From a virus, in IMG/VR virus record IMGVR_UViG_3300042898_000245, positions 1 to 30,936 of that record: a stretch of DNA of 30,936 nucleotides; one strand, written 5' to 3'. Shown here one piece after another: positions 1 to 6,509 of the stretch. The notes below the pieces were generated by a model. It was given only the letters and a program-made list of their open reading frames with translations, was not told the origin of the DNA and made no database searches. The position numbers were made by a program, and so were the translations under genes. The first letter of the stretch is position 1. The number at the start of each line of letters is the position of its first letter.

Positions 1-127
1 ATTTTCAAGTTGGTGAACGTATTGATTATTACCTATTCTTAATACATGACCATCAACTTTAATTAGAAAATAATTAAAAAATCCTAACTCAACACCAAAA
101 TCACCTTTCATAAATACTCTATCAGTA
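1..127. repeat. Terminal direct repeat, left copy (assembly overlap)
   Basis: These 127 bases are repeated exactly at 30810-30936. A 127-nt exact end overlap is what a de Bruijn assembler leaves on a circular contig with k=127, so the natural molecule is most likely a 30,809 bp circle, or a circularly permuted linear genome. The copy lies inside a coding region that becomes whole when the ends are joined, which argues against a true long terminal repeat. Confidence 0.9.
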
Positions 128-315
128 ACTTGTTTGAAACCTAATTTTAATAATACATTCTCATCAAGCTCAAGAGCCTGATAAAAGTCATCAATCTCAT
201 CATCTAATAAATTCTCAATATCCTCTAAGTTTATAAGTCCTATCTTATAAGTGCCATCACCTAACTCAATCTTATATGAGTTACCTAATCTAATTTCATG
301 TGAGTCTAATGTCAT
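1..315 (-). CDS. Hypothetical phage protein, N-terminal part of a gene split by the contig ends
   Basis: The frame opens with ATG at 313-315 and runs off the left edge. On the circle it continues at 30809 and stops at 30765-30767, giving 119 aa. The C-terminus reads YVHQLENMYFALTGEELT and matches the end of the product of 5637-5999 (YVHQLQNLYFALTGKEIT). Both also share a GFK/GFV block in the middle, so they are paralogues. The YVHQLQNLYFALTG signature is common in small hypothetical proteins of Bacteroidetes phages and has no assigned function. The gene is the last of the replication block and starts 3 nt after the stop of the 33-aa ORF. No catalytic motif is visible. Confidence 0.85.
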   Translation of the reverse strand, partial: MTLDSHEIRLGNSYKIELGDGTYKIGLINLEDIENLLDDEIDDFYQALELDENVLLKLGFKQVTDRVFMKGDFGVELGFFNYFLIKVDGHVLRIGNNQYVHQLEN

Positions 316-318
316 AAT

Positions 319-420
319 TTAATCTATTTCGTTATTAATCCCCTTTACAGGGTGTTTATATTTCTTCCTAAGATGTTTCAATTTTACTTTGAACTTAGGC
401 ATTTTTAGTTTGATTCTCAT
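319..420 (-). CDS. Small basic 33-aa protein
   Basis: ATG at 418-420 overlaps the TGA of the VRR-NUC gene as ATGA, and the stop at 319-321 lies 3 nt before the next start. The peptide begins MRIKLKMPKF and is rich in Lys/Arg, so it is strongly basic. The perfect fit between coupled genes is the main evidence that it is real. No family is recognised. A small nucleic-acid-binding role is possible from the charge alone, but this is inference. Confidence 0.55.
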   Translation of the reverse strand: MRIKLKMPKFKVKLKHLRKKYKHPVKGINNEID

Positions 421-896
421 ATCCCTAATGTAAATTGTTCATACCACTCAACAAAACTATCAAAGTCTCTCACAATAATATACACACCGCCTGCCCTTTC
501 AATGGAGGCTTGATATTCCTTTTGAACATCTGACTGTCTGTCCTTACCATACTTAATCTCAATCTTAACTGACCGCCCTCTGATTGTTGCAGAAATATCT
601 GCAGTTCCTTTGGTTGACTGTCCTGGTGTCCATTTGCCAGGCAACTGTTTTGTGTGTGCCATGATGCCAGATCCAACCTGTATCTTTGCTCCTTCCCTGT
701 ACTGACCTTGAGAGCTTATTCTCTCAGCTTGACCCCCCATGAACTGTATCCATGCAATGACACATTTTGTCAAGGCATTAGCAGAGTTATCTGTCCAATC
801 AGTCTTTGGTATGTATGCCTCTGGCATGTTAGGATACTTCTGTTTCAACTGCTCCATCATAAGAGCATTGAGTTTGTCTTTGTTTATTCGTTTCAT
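417..896 (-). CDS. VRR-NUC-like nuclease (PD-(D/E)XK fold)
   Basis: A 159-aa protein whose C-terminal half fits the phage VRR-NUC pattern: GTADISATIRG (Asp100), then KIEIKYGKDRQSDVQKEYQ (Glu113, Lys115), then an AGGVYIIVRD strand. These are the expected Asp, Glu-x-Lys and downstream Gln positions of the nuclease core. Stand-alone VRR-NUC proteins in phages are thought to cut structured DNA such as junctions and replication intermediates. The start is set at 894-896 because it overlaps the previous gene's TGA as ATGA; the same frame is open 20 codons further upstream, which would give a longer overlap. The gene sits in the replication block after the primase-helicase and the CoiA-like protein. 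Confidence 0.75.
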   Translation of the reverse strand: MKRINKDKLNALMMEQLKQKYPNMPEAYIPKTDWTDNSANALTKCVIAWIQFMGGQAERISSQGQYREGAKIQVGSGIMAHTKQLPGKWTPGQSTKGTADISATIRGRSVKIEIKYGKDRQSDVQKEYQASIERAGGVYIIVRDFDSFVEWYEQFTLGI

Positions 897-1924
897 GATA
901 TTAGATATAAAATTTGATCTATTTTTGATACTCCTTTTGGCATGTATCCAAACCATTCAGGGTTGCAATTTTCAATAATCTTGAGTGTCTCCTTTTCCAA
1001 ATCTCTAAGTCTATTAATTTCCTCCTCGTATCCTTTAATGATATTAATATAGGATTCATTGAGGGATCTCTGTAACTCAATCTCAATTCGTAATTTTTCA
1101 TTACATTCTGATATTCTGTTTTCAAATAGTTCAATTTCTGTTTGGTCAATATCATCATTTGTAATCTCTTCTCTTTTATCTGATTCAAGTTCTGCAATTC
1201 TATCTGTAATTTCTTTAAGTTTTGCTCCTGCATTTTGCAATTCTCTTGTATAGATATCTGTTTGTTCTCGTAATTTATTTTCTCTCTGTCCTCTCTCTCT
1301 TGATATTTGATCCCTAATTTCTGCAAGTTTTCCCTCTCCTTGTTGTATTCGCTTTGTAAGTTCACTAATTTCTGTAACTCCAATGATATCATCTCTTTTA
1401 GTGATTTGATTTCCGTTCTCATCAATGTAAATTTTGAATGTTAATATTTGATTTTGTTCTATAAAGTCCTGTTTTTTTTGACTTATATCACTTGTTTTTA
1501 TTATCTCAATGACACATGGAGTGCCACATGGAAGGTTAGCCAGGACATCTGCTCTGAATTTACTATCTACAATTCTGATTTCTTCCTTTGGATTTATTAA
1601 AAATACCTTATAATCTTTGATATTTATATACTGTTTTTCAAGTATATTGAATTTAAATTGCTTATGCTCAAATGATTCTGAGTCTTTGTCATGTGAATAG
1701 TCATAATAAATACCATTGATGATGATTCTTTGATTTGATAATGTCCTCCAATGGTCAATCTGTTTTGGCAAATTGCATAACAAATTTAATTCAATCTGTA
1801 ATCCTGGATCTAAATACCATTTTCTATTGTCAAGTTTTACAGCCTCCTCAATTGAAACAATATTACCAAACTCATCATAAGCATAAGGATATTTGTTTGA
1901 CTTATTAGAATGGAAGGTCCTCAT
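893..1924 (-). CDS. CoiA-like nuclease domain fused to a C-terminal coiled coil
   Basis: A 343-aa protein. Residues about 80-170 resemble the CoiA-like nuclease core: an EHKQFK segment (His87, Lys88), then DSKFRADVL (Arg124, Asp126), then CVIEIIKTSDIS (Glu140, Ser145), then an ILTFKIYID strand. This is a PD-(D/E)XK-type arrangement. Residues about 188-320 are highly charged with heptad spacing, as expected of a long coiled coil. The chosen ATG at 1922-1924 overlaps the primase-helicase stop by 20 nt; a start at 2014 in the same frame would overlap far more. CoiA was named for competence in Firmicutes, and phage relatives are functionally unknown. A role in DNA processing is inferred from its neighbours. 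Confidence 0.55.
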   Translation of the reverse strand: MRTFHSNKSNKYPYAYDEFGNIVSIEEAVKLDNRKWYLDPGLQIELNLLCNLPKQIDHWRTLSNQRIIINGIYYDYSHDKDSESFEHKQFKFNILEKQYINIKDYKVFLINPKEEIRIVDSKFRADVLANLPCGTPCVIEIIKTSDISQKKQDFIEQNQILTFKIYIDENGNQITKRDDIIGVTEISELTKRIQQGEGKLAEIRDQISRERGQRENKLREQTDIYTRELQNAGAKLKEITDRIAELESDKREEITNDDIDQTEIELFENRISECNEKLRIEIELQRSLNESYINIIKGYEEEINRLRDLEKETLKIIENCNPEWFGYMPKGVSKIDQILYLIS

Positions 1925-4271
1925 CTTTTTTAGTGTTTGGGTTATCAGATTTGATTTCGTAATATCTTTGACCATTACTTGAAACATTATCAATCTCAAT
2001 TTTCTTAAATTCAAAGTAAGATCTAAGCCATGAATTAAAATTTCTGTTTGTCAACCATTTTTTGAAATCCTCATACTCATTGACAAATGTTTCATACCAT
2101 TGCTTATAGTTTATCTGTTGACCAGGAGTGAATTTTTTATCATCCATCCAATCAATAAACTCCTTTGATGTTTGATTGATAAGTTTTCTAATCTTTAAAT
2201 TCTTATGTTCATAAGATACAAGGCCATGCTCAAGATAAAAATGTAAACAGTTAATCATGAAATGGTCAAACCTTGCCCACTCATCCTGATCCCAATCATC
2301 AAACAACATACAATTGAACTCATCCAATGGTGATTTATGAGCTCCAAAGTAACTTGATAACTCAACTTCAAACATTCTCCTTGTAAATGATCCGCCCTCT
2401 GCTCTGATTGTATAATTAGTAGATATCAATACTTTTGGTGAGTCTTTTACCGGTAACTTTACAGCATCTTTGCCCTTGTATTCTATTGTAATACCCTCTG
2501 TGATAATGCTAAATAACTTCTCAAAATCAAAATTCTTTTTAACATCATCAAATGCTAACACCTGGCAGTCAGTTGATACTGTCTGATAAGGGAATGATTT
2601 ATTAAAATCAAATGTTTTACCATCAATTGTGGATACTTTTTTCATTTGACTTATTGCATTTGTCAATAATCCCTTACCACTTCCACCATTAGGATTTTCA
2701 GATATTACCTCATCATTCAAAATTATTGCTTTGTTGTTAGCGTTTGTCTTATGTGAGTGCAGTAAATATCCTATGACTGACTTCATGCTGTTATATCTCT
2801 CTGTTTCTTCACCTGAAATCAACCAGATAAAAGTTCTGAACATGCTCTCATGGTGATCTGCAGTCATGAAATCTCTATTGATAACTTGATCCTTCCAAAT
2901 ATAAAAGTCAAGCTCATCATAATCGTATATCTCATACTTATCCTTATAAACTTTGACCGCATTATTTTGATAATATATCATAGCAAACTCCTTCTCATCC
3001 TTTAAAAAGTCAACATGTGCAGTATCAATCATTGATAAGTATGGTGTTGTAAAGAGTTTTGTTCTATTTGCACACAGGTTGAATACATCAATTTCATTTG
3101 CAGCCTCTAAATTTCTAATGACATGGTCCTTTATTTTGTATTCATTGACCTCCTCAAGGAAGTTCTCTGCCTTAGAAATAAATACAAAAGTTTTATCATT
3201 ACCAACAGGATAGTATTTGTAATAATTCAATGACTGCAGATACAATTTCATTTTGAATGAGTTGATTTGTAGCTTGCCATCTGAACTGTACTCCCAAAAC
3301 TCATTTATTTTTGTAGTTTCTTTGATGATGTTTATCTCATTGTTCAGCTTTTCAATATCAATATCAGAGAATTGCTGTTGTATATCCTTCTCTTTTTTGC
3401 CACTCATGACCATGACCATGAGTTTCTTTTTACGTGGCTTATCCTCAAAGAATTTACTATTGAATTGAGCAGTATGTTTATAAGCTGAATTAACAATGTT
3501 TGTTATTTCAGAAACCGGAAAGCCATTCTCTGCATATCTTGAGCAGTAAGTCATGGCAGTTTGTTTGTTTACTCCAAAATCATTGAATGATGCTGCCAAT
3601 TTAAAGACTGAATTGTTCCGGTTGTTTCTGTCATAATGTTTTTGAAACCAAATCACCAACTTATTTGCAATAACATCCTGGTCATTGATAGGGATATTTG
3701 TCACATCACCTATCTCAATGGGCTCAAGTTCTGTTATCTGTATCTCAGGTGTATATATTTCAGCATCAACGTTGACATATATCAATGGATCATAAGATTC
3801 AAAACAAGCTCTTGAAACATCTTTGCCGGATTGGTCCACATTAGGAAATTTCTCTTGAATTGTTTTGTAGATACTTTTGAACTCAGTATCATTGGCAACA
3901 GGTTGGATTCTGTAAAGTATTTTTACTCCATTGCGAGGTGAAATCCATGCAGAAAAAACATACTTATCTGACTTGATATTCTTTTTGAACTCTTTTGCCT
4001 CATCCAATGTATTGAAATCATCAAAATCTAACACCATCAAACCGGATGATTTTTTCAATCCACTCTTTGACCTGGTTGTGAATACCCCATTGAAACAAAC
4101 AATAGGTAATTGAGCTTTTAAAAACTTCTGCTCATCCTCATCCTCTGTAATTCTAATCTTTTCGACTAAATCTTTTGATGCACCATCTTTTATACGGTCC
4201 AAAAAATATCCCACATCCTTATTCAATTTTGGTGCAGTGTCAGTTACTTTTTTAAAAAATGATACTTTCAT
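1905..4271 (-). CDS. Primase-helicase (BT4734/VirE-N primase domain plus SF3-like helicase domain)
   Basis: A 788-aa replication protein. The N-terminal 170 residues match the BT4734-like/VirE-N family: LMVLDFDDF (Asp82, Asp84, likely metal ligands as in archaeo-eukaryotic primases), then VFSAWISPRNGVKILYRI and DVSRACFESYDP. The C-terminal part carries a P-loop ATPase: Walker A NGGSGKG at about 528-534, Walker B QVLAFDD at 570-576, a sensor Asn in LISTNY (619) and paired arginines at 631-632. This suggests a helicase of SF3/D5 type. The protein ends in KKDEDLPF, an acidic tip like that of SSB proteins. It begins about 100 nt downstream of a candidate promoter. The upstream leader is open in frame to about 4373 but has no ATG, so the ATG at 4269-4271 is preferred. 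Confidence 0.85.
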   Translation of the reverse strand: MKVSFFKKVTDTAPKLNKDVGYFLDRIKDGASKDLVEKIRITEDEDEQKFLKAQLPIVCFNGVFTTRSKSGLKKSSGLMVLDFDDFNTLDEAKEFKKNIKSDKYVFSAWISPRNGVKILYRIQPVANDTEFKSIYKTIQEKFPNVDQSGKDVSRACFESYDPLIYVNVDAEIYTPEIQITELEPIEIGDVTNIPINDQDVIANKLVIWFQKHYDRNNRNNSVFKLAASFNDFGVNKQTAMTYCSRYAENGFPVSEITNIVNSAYKHTAQFNSKFFEDKPRKKKLMVMVMSGKKEKDIQQQFSDIDIEKLNNEINIIKETTKINEFWEYSSDGKLQINSFKMKLYLQSLNYYKYYPVGNDKTFVFISKAENFLEEVNEYKIKDHVIRNLEAANEIDVFNLCANRTKLFTTPYLSMIDTAHVDFLKDEKEFAMIYYQNNAVKVYKDKYEIYDYDELDFYIWKDQVINRDFMTADHHESMFRTFIWLISGEETERYNSMKSVIGYLLHSHKTNANNKAIILNDEVISENPNGGSGKGLLTNAISQMKKVSTIDGKTFDFNKSFPYQTVSTDCQVLAFDDVKKNFDFEKLFSIITEGITIEYKGKDAVKLPVKDSPKVLISTNYTIRAEGGSFTRRMFEVELSSYFGAHKSPLDEFNCMLFDDWDQDEWARFDHFMINCLHFYLEHGLVSYEHKNLKIRKLINQTSKEFIDWMDDKKFTPGQQINYKQWYETFVNEYEDFKKWLTNRNFNSWLRSYFEFKKIEIDNVSSNGQRYYEIKSDNPNTKKDEDLPF

Positions 4272-4284
4272 ATATTGACAAAAA

Positions 4285-4366
4285 AAACCTCCTAAATCCT
4301 TTGGGGTCTGACTTCCAAATTCATTAAGAGGTTTAATAACTTCTTTAGGTTCTATTTTGTCAGACC
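4285..4366 (-). promoter_or_regulatory. Structured leader before the primase-helicase gene (possible attenuator)
   Basis: Two inverted repeats interleave. GGTCTGAC at 4305-4312 pairs with GTCAGACC at 4359-4366, and AAACCTC at 4285-4291 pairs with GAGGTTT at 4328-4334. Because the arms alternate, the transcript can form one stem or the other, or a pseudoknot. In the leftward RNA the second stem is followed by a run of eight U ending about 10 nt before the start codon, which resembles a terminator/antiterminator choice. A third pair, CCTAAA (4291-4296) with TTTAGG (4344-4349), overlaps both. The stems are long-range, so chance remains possible. Confidence 0.4.
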
Positions 4367-4376
4367 GAACCGTTCA

Positions 4377-4410
4377 CAAATATACTAATTATTTTAATAT
4401 GTACTCCAAA
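4377..4410 (-). promoter_or_regulatory. Candidate leftward promoter for the replication block
   Basis: The leftward strand has TATATTTG (4377-4384), a perfect TAnnTTTG -7 box for Bacteroidetes, with TTTG at 4407-4410 as a possible -33 box. The 22-nt spacer is longer than the usual 19-20, so the -33 match is weak. Transcription would start near 4370 and give a leader of about 100 nt. Confidence 0.5.
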
Positions 4411-4667
4411 TGTTCTAAAATATTTTTATTTGTACTGAGTTTGTACTGATTAAATTCTTTATTATCAATTACTTAAATTAAAATAGCACAAAAAAACAAA
4501 AAAATTTAGCTTTAAAAAATCACATAAAAATAAAAAAGTAAAAAAATACATACAGTGATAAAAAAAAATAATATAAAAATATATACTATATGTAATAGGG
4601 TTTCAATTGTACTTTTGTACTAATGTTAAATGCTTGATTGTCAGTATTAATTAAAAATAGGCAGCAC
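4385..4667. other. AT-rich non-coding region, candidate replication origin
   Basis: No gene is visible between the primase-helicase and DnaA-like genes. The stretch is extremely AT-rich, with long A runs around 4490-4600 that could melt easily. It holds two tandem pairs of TTGTACT. The neighbours are a DnaA domain IV-like protein on one side and the primase-helicase on the other. An origin is inferred from composition, repeats and neighbours; no classical DnaA box was found. Confidence 0.35.
4430..4621 (+). repeat. Four TTGTACT repeats in two tandem pairs
   Basis: Copies start at 4430 and 4441 (11 nt apart, extended as TTGTACTGA) and at 4607 and 4615 (8 nt apart). They flank the A-rich core of the non-coding region. 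Each contains the palindrome GTAC. They could be binding sites for an initiator or for the phage's small HTH protein. The seven-base unit is short, so in such AT-rich DNA the pairing and spacing carry most of the weight. Confidence 0.4.
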
Positions 4668-4698
4668 AAAAAAACCCTTCCAGCAGTGCCAGAAGGGT
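4668..4698 (-). terminator. Rho-independent terminator after the DnaA-like gene
   Basis: ACCCTTC (4674-4680) and GAAGGGT (4692-4698) form a 7-bp stem with an 11-nt loop. Read leftward, the stem is followed by seven T. It lies 30 nt after the DnaA-like stop and closes the early block that starts at 8267. Confidence 0.85.
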
Positions 4699-4728
4699 CA
4701 AACAAATAATTAATCAAAACAGTATGGA

Positions 4729-5097
4729 CTACAAATTTAATTCTTTGTAGAGATTATTCTTAATTCTAAATTTAATTTTTCGTAATTGTTTTAAACAAAA
4801 ACAGTTCATGACATCATCAACAAGGTTATGATCTTCATTGTAATTCTCAAAGATTAACATTAGCTCCTCAATATAATCAAGATATATTTTATCCTTAATT
4901 GAGATTAGATCATGATGAGTCTTAAGTCCATGTATCACACTTGCATGATCTCTGTTAAACATTGCCGCTATCTCATACAGTGTAAGTCCTTCCTCTCTAA
5001 GTAGGTTGTAAAGATAGAAACGTTTGTAAGTGTAGTGTCTATATCTGTGGCGCGCTTTGAGGTCATTATCCTCAATGTATTGTATTATGTCAGTCAT
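4729..5097 (-). CDS. Stand-alone DnaA domain IV-like DNA-binding protein
   Basis: A 122-aa protein. Residues about 25-60 resemble the DNA-binding domain IV of DnaA: a helix with FYLYNLLREEG, then LTLYEIAAMF, then the signature NRDHASVIHGLK, which corresponds to GRDHTTVLHA in DnaA. There is no room for the AAA+ ATPase, so it can bind DNA but cannot be a full initiator. In phages such proteins may mark the phage origin or compete for host DnaA sites (inference). The ATG at 5095-5097 overlaps the TGA of the 31-aa membrane ORF as ATGA. It is the last gene before a strong terminator and sits next to the candidate origin. Confidence 0.7.
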   Translation of the reverse strand: MTDIIQYIEDNDLKARHRYRHYTYKRFYLYNLLREEGLTLYEIAAMFNRDHASVIHGLKTHHDLISIKDKIYLDYIEELMLIFENYNEDHNLVDDVMNCFCLKQLRKIKFRIKNNLYKELNL

Positions 5098-5189
5098 TTT
5101 TCGTTAAAGTAATTATAAATTAATCCTATTCCAATTATTAAAAATCCCATTGCAAAAGTAAATATTGCCATTTTTGCCTCCTCAGCCAT
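5094..5189 (-). CDS. 31-aa single-span membrane microprotein
   Basis: The ORF begins MAEEAKMAIF and consists of a charged N-terminus, one hydrophobic span of about 18 residues (IFTFAMGFLIIGIGLIY) and the tail NYFNEK. Its start overlaps the end of the upstream gene by 8 nt and its stop overlaps the next start as ATGA. This exact fit between two genes supports translation. No family is recognised. An early phage membrane microprotein could act on host envelope or defence functions, but nothing in the sequence shows it. Confidence 0.6.
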   Translation of the reverse strand: MAEEAKMAIFTFAMGFLIIGIGLIYNYFNEK

Positions 5190-5562
5190 TGTTCACCTCC
5201 TCTACTTTATAACCCCATTGCAGGAATTGTTCTAATGAGTCACGCTCTTCATTAGGATACTTAGGATCAAATAGACATCCATTAGCATCCAGCCAGCAGT
5301 ACCACCATGTGCCACCTTCCTCTTCAACTGTATCCTCAAGCCATATCTTGTATTGTTTCATATTAATTAAACCTATATCCTTCAAATACTGCTCATGTTT
5401 CTCTGGAGTGTCTAATCCCTCTGGCATTCCATACTGATCCATTCCTATTGCTATGCGAATAGCTCCTCTAATGACTGAGTCTGGGTGTATTGAGTTACCA
5501 TTTTGCAGCATTACCTCTATGCTTTCAAGTAGCTGTAGCATTTCTAAGTTTTGTTTTTTCAT
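5182..5562 (-). CDS. Hypothetical acidic protein (126 aa)
   Basis: Not recognised. The protein is acidic with an N-terminal helix (LEMLQLLESIEVML), a middle ending in GMDQYGMPEG, and a C-terminal half rich in Trp/Tyr/Glu (EEEGGTWWYCWLDANG). No catalytic motif, signal peptide or membrane span is visible. It begins 1 nt after the TGA of the 23-aa ORF, and its end overlaps the start of the 31-aa membrane ORF, so it belongs to the same early operon. Confidence 0.75.
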   Translation of the reverse strand: MKKQNLEMLQLLESIEVMLQNGNSIHPDSVIRGAIRIAIGMDQYGMPEGLDTPEKHEQYLKDIGLINMKQYKIWLEDTVEEEGGTWWYCWLDANGCLFDPKYPNEERDSLEQFLQWGYKVEEVNNG

Positions 5563-5563
5563 A

Positions 5564-5635
5564 TCAATTAAATTTTAATGTGTAAGCCATAGCTTTCCAT
5601 GCTAAGACTAAACGGGTTGGGTTTGTTATTTGCAT
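5564..5635 (-). CDS. 23-aa micro-ORF in the early operon
   Basis: The ATG at 5633-5635 follows the TAG of the 120-aa gene by one base, exactly as the real starts do at the other copies of the junction repeat. It ends in TGA one base before the ATG of the 126-aa gene. The peptide MQITNPTRLVLAWKAMAYTL is followed by KFN and has an amphipathic look. It may be a real microprotein, or the remnant of a larger cassette whose body was lost while its start junction stayed. Confidence 0.45.
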   Translation of the reverse strand: MQITNPTRLVLAWKAMAYTLKFN

Positions 5636-5636
5636 T

Positions 5637-5999
5637 CTATTCTGATTTAAAGGTTATTTCTTTTCCTGTTAATGCAAAGTACAGATTTTGTAGTTGGTGG
5701 ACATATTTAATAGATTCCTCTAAAATAGCCCAAGAATTAAAATAAACTCTACCTTTTTTATGGTACTCTAATTCATTTGCTATTTGTATTGTTAATTTTT
5801 CTTTGTCAAATTGACTACTTACTTTTGATTTTACAAATCCAAACTTTAACAACCATTCTTCAGTTAGTGGTATTGGTTCAAATCCAATTCCTCTATCTAC
5901 ATTTACAAGGCATTTAAATAAATCATAATTTGTAGATAACAAAACAACTTGCCCATCTTCTAAAACATAATTATTTAATCTTAATTCTTTTGCTTTCAT
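5637..5999 (-). CDS. Hypothetical phage protein with YVHQLQNLYFALTG signature (120 aa)
   Basis: The start at 5997-5999 is fixed by the junction repeat: the previous gene's TAG, one base, then ATG. The frame is open further upstream, but that would run into the neighbouring gene. The protein begins MKAKELRLNNYV and ends YVHQLQNLYFALTGKEITFKSE in two segments joined at the signature. It is a paralogue of the 119-aa protein split across the contig ends. This family is widespread in Bacteroidetes phages and prophages without a known role. Its FKSE tail is supplied by the junction repeat rather than by the family. Confidence 0.8.
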   Translation of the reverse strand: MKAKELRLNNYVLEDGQVVLLSTNYDLFKCLVNVDRGIGFEPIPLTEEWLLKFGFVKSKVSSQFDKEKLTIQIANELEYHKKGRVYFNSWAILEESIKYVHQLQNLYFALTGKEITFKSE

Positions 6000-6000
6000 T

Positions 6001-6204
6001 CTATTCTGATTTAAAGGTTTCGTTGTAGTATTGTTCTGGTTGATAACATTGAGAACCATAATCATTGCTCCCTTGATTATAAGCATCCATTATCTGCTCT
6101 TCAAACATTTTATTGGCTTGTTCAATTATTGGTTCATCCATTTGAATTGTTAATCCAGTTAGTTTATTTATTTCTTTAACCAACCATTCTACTGATGTTT
6201 TCAT
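6001..6204 (-). CDS. Small cassette protein ending QYYNETFKSE (67 aa)
   Basis: Starts at the ATG (6202-6204) of a junction repeat and ends in the next copy. The N-terminus MKTSVEWLVKEINKLTG and the C-terminus EQYYNETFKSE are typical of small Bacteroidetes phage proteins of unknown function. The middle (IIEQANKMFEEQIMDAYNQG) is a predicted helix. Its tail is identical to that of the product of 6510-6755, while the body differs. Confidence 0.75.
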   Translation of the reverse strand: MKTSVEWLVKEINKLTGLTIQMDEPIIEQANKMFEEQIMDAYNQGSNDYGSQCYQPEQYYNETFKSE

Positions 6205-6205
6205 T

Positions 6206-6508
6206 CTATTCTGATTTAAAGGTTTGTTTAAAGTAAGCATCCATTAATTCTTGAAATGTTTTACCACTCTTTTCAATTGGATTACAAATTATTAGTTTAG
6301 CTAAACCAACTGAATTTTTTATTATCTGCTCTTTCTCCATTTCTAATAGTTCTGTATCAATTCTATTGAGTATGTTATCAATAGTAAGGTTAACTACTGC
6401 TTGACAAGCCTCTCTTGTCCTTAAATCTTTAATTTCTTCAAGTGCTTCATTACAAGTACTTACTGCAATTAATAAATCACTTTTTAATTCTTGCACTGCT
6501 GTTTTCAT
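6206..6508 (-). CDS. Small cassette protein ending QTFKSE (100 aa)
   Basis: The start at 6506-6508 follows the junction repeat. The predicted protein is largely helical (MKTAVQELKSDLLIAVSTC, then RTREACQAVVNLTIDNIL) and carries the block LEMEKEQIIKNSVGLAKLI, which resembles the REQIIEFANNFAES block of the product of 6510-6755. It ends AYFKQTFKSE. No enzyme motif is visible. It belongs to the same small-protein group as its neighbours and is coupled to them by 1-nt spacers. Confidence 0.75.
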   Translation of the reverse strand: MKTAVQELKSDLLIAVSTCNEALEEIKDLRTREACQAVVNLTIDNILNRIDTELLEMEKEQIIKNSVGLAKLIICNPIEKSGKTFQELMDAYFKQTFKSE

Positions 6509-6509
6509 T

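Noticed and set aside
1-127. Long terminal repeat of a linear phage genome or transposon
   Set aside because: The repeat length equals a common assembler k-mer, and the join restores an intact gene, so an assembly overlap on a circular contig is simpler.
919-1425. 168-codon leftward open frame inside the CoiA-like gene
   Set aside because: It lies wholly within the better-supported 343-aa gene, and its low-complexity Lys/Glu/Gln sequence is a frame shadow of the coiled coil.
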